A DNA stretch of 5,083 nt from NCBI GenBank assembly GCA_023231105.1, contig JALNWB010000229.1, positions 1 to 5,083 on the forward strand, in the 5' to 3' direction. The notes beneath the pieces are model-generated. The model was given only the letters and a program-made list of their open reading frames with translations, made no database searches and was not told where the DNA came from. This DNA is from Ignavibacteriaceae bacterium (lineage in GTDB: Bacteria > Bacteroidota > Ignavibacteria > Ignavibacteriales > Ignavibacteriaceae). A program made the translations under genes and the position numbers. This document shows, piece by piece, positions 5,002 to 5,083 of the stretch; the first letter of the stretch is position 1; every line of letters starts with the position of its first letter.

Positions 5002-5083
5002 AAAATGGTAGAGCAAATAGCCAAATCGCTGTCTTCGTTTGAAGCAATAATAACAATATTATTCTGCGACTCTTCTTTAATAG
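4962..5083 (-). CDS. ccmA: CcmA, haem-release ATPase, C-terminal end only (5' part outside window)
   Basis: A frame enters from the right edge and ends at TAA (4964-4962), giving 39 complete codons plus part of one more. The segment reads IKEESQNNIVIIASNEDSDL and then AICSTILELKNYKIERLQD. The pattern 'hydrophobic strand - IIASNExxDL - ICSxxxELKN' is the end of an ABC-type ATPase domain: the last beta strand with the switch-type AS(N/H) motif, where many ABC proteins have His, followed by the helix and final strand. Position directly upstream of ccmB identifies it as CcmA, the soluble ATPase that powers release of haem-loaded CcmE. Walker A, signature and Walker B motifs would lie beyond the window. 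The last residues (about NYKIERLQD) are encoded inside the octamer array and may be a repeat-derived tail. The subfamily call relies partly on synteny. Confidence 0.85.
   Translation of the reverse strand, partial: IKEESQNNIVIIASNEDSDLAICSTILELKNYKIERLQD

Overview
The window carries most of a cytochrome c maturation (Ccm, System I) operon on the minus strand. It reads from right to left: the 3' end of ccmA (cut by the right edge), ccmB, ccmC, a 49-codon ccmD-like gene with a non-ATG start, ccmE and ccmF. A separate gene on the plus strand enters from the left edge and converges on ccmF. Only its C-terminal 98 codons are present, and they look like a PD40/TolB-type beta-propeller. A 29-base hairpin with A/T tails sits between the two 3' ends and can terminate both. 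The DNA is AT-rich. The CcmD sequence style, the beta-propeller neighbour and the short intergenic palindromes suggest a member of the Bacteroidota/Ignavibacteriota/Chlorobiota group. Ignavibacteria-like is my best guess, but this is inference without a database search.

How the genes work together: CcmA and CcmB form the ABC-type part that releases haem-loaded CcmE. CcmC, with its WWD motif and two external histidines, loads haem onto CcmE with help from the small membrane protein CcmD. CcmE is the membrane-anchored periplasmic haem chaperone. CcmF, a large WWD protein with four conserved histidines, takes haem from CcmE and attaches it to apocytochrome CXXCH motifs.

The most informative point is that CcmE has Cys instead of His at its haem-binding position (CPSKY, Cys115 and Tyr119). 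This marks the variant System I known from archaea and Desulfovibrio-type bacteria, which works without CcmH. Consistent with that, no ccmG, ccmH or ccmI is present here, and the operon ends at ccmF. Unlike a bare variant system, it keeps a recognisable ccmD-like gene. CcmF is about 150 residues longer than the classical protein, because of an enlarged periplasmic domain before its last membrane helix.

The two larger gaps inside the operon are full of small repeats. The ccmA-ccmB gap has two tandem 15-base hairpins bracketed exactly by a 7-base direct repeat, next to an array of degenerate 8-base units that runs into the end of the ccmA coding sequence. The ccmE-ccmF gap (188 bases) has a 28-base near-perfect palindrome, a second 12-bp inverted repeat, and an 18-base direct repeat flanking both. 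No convincing promoter is visible; the operon promoter probably lies beyond the right edge.
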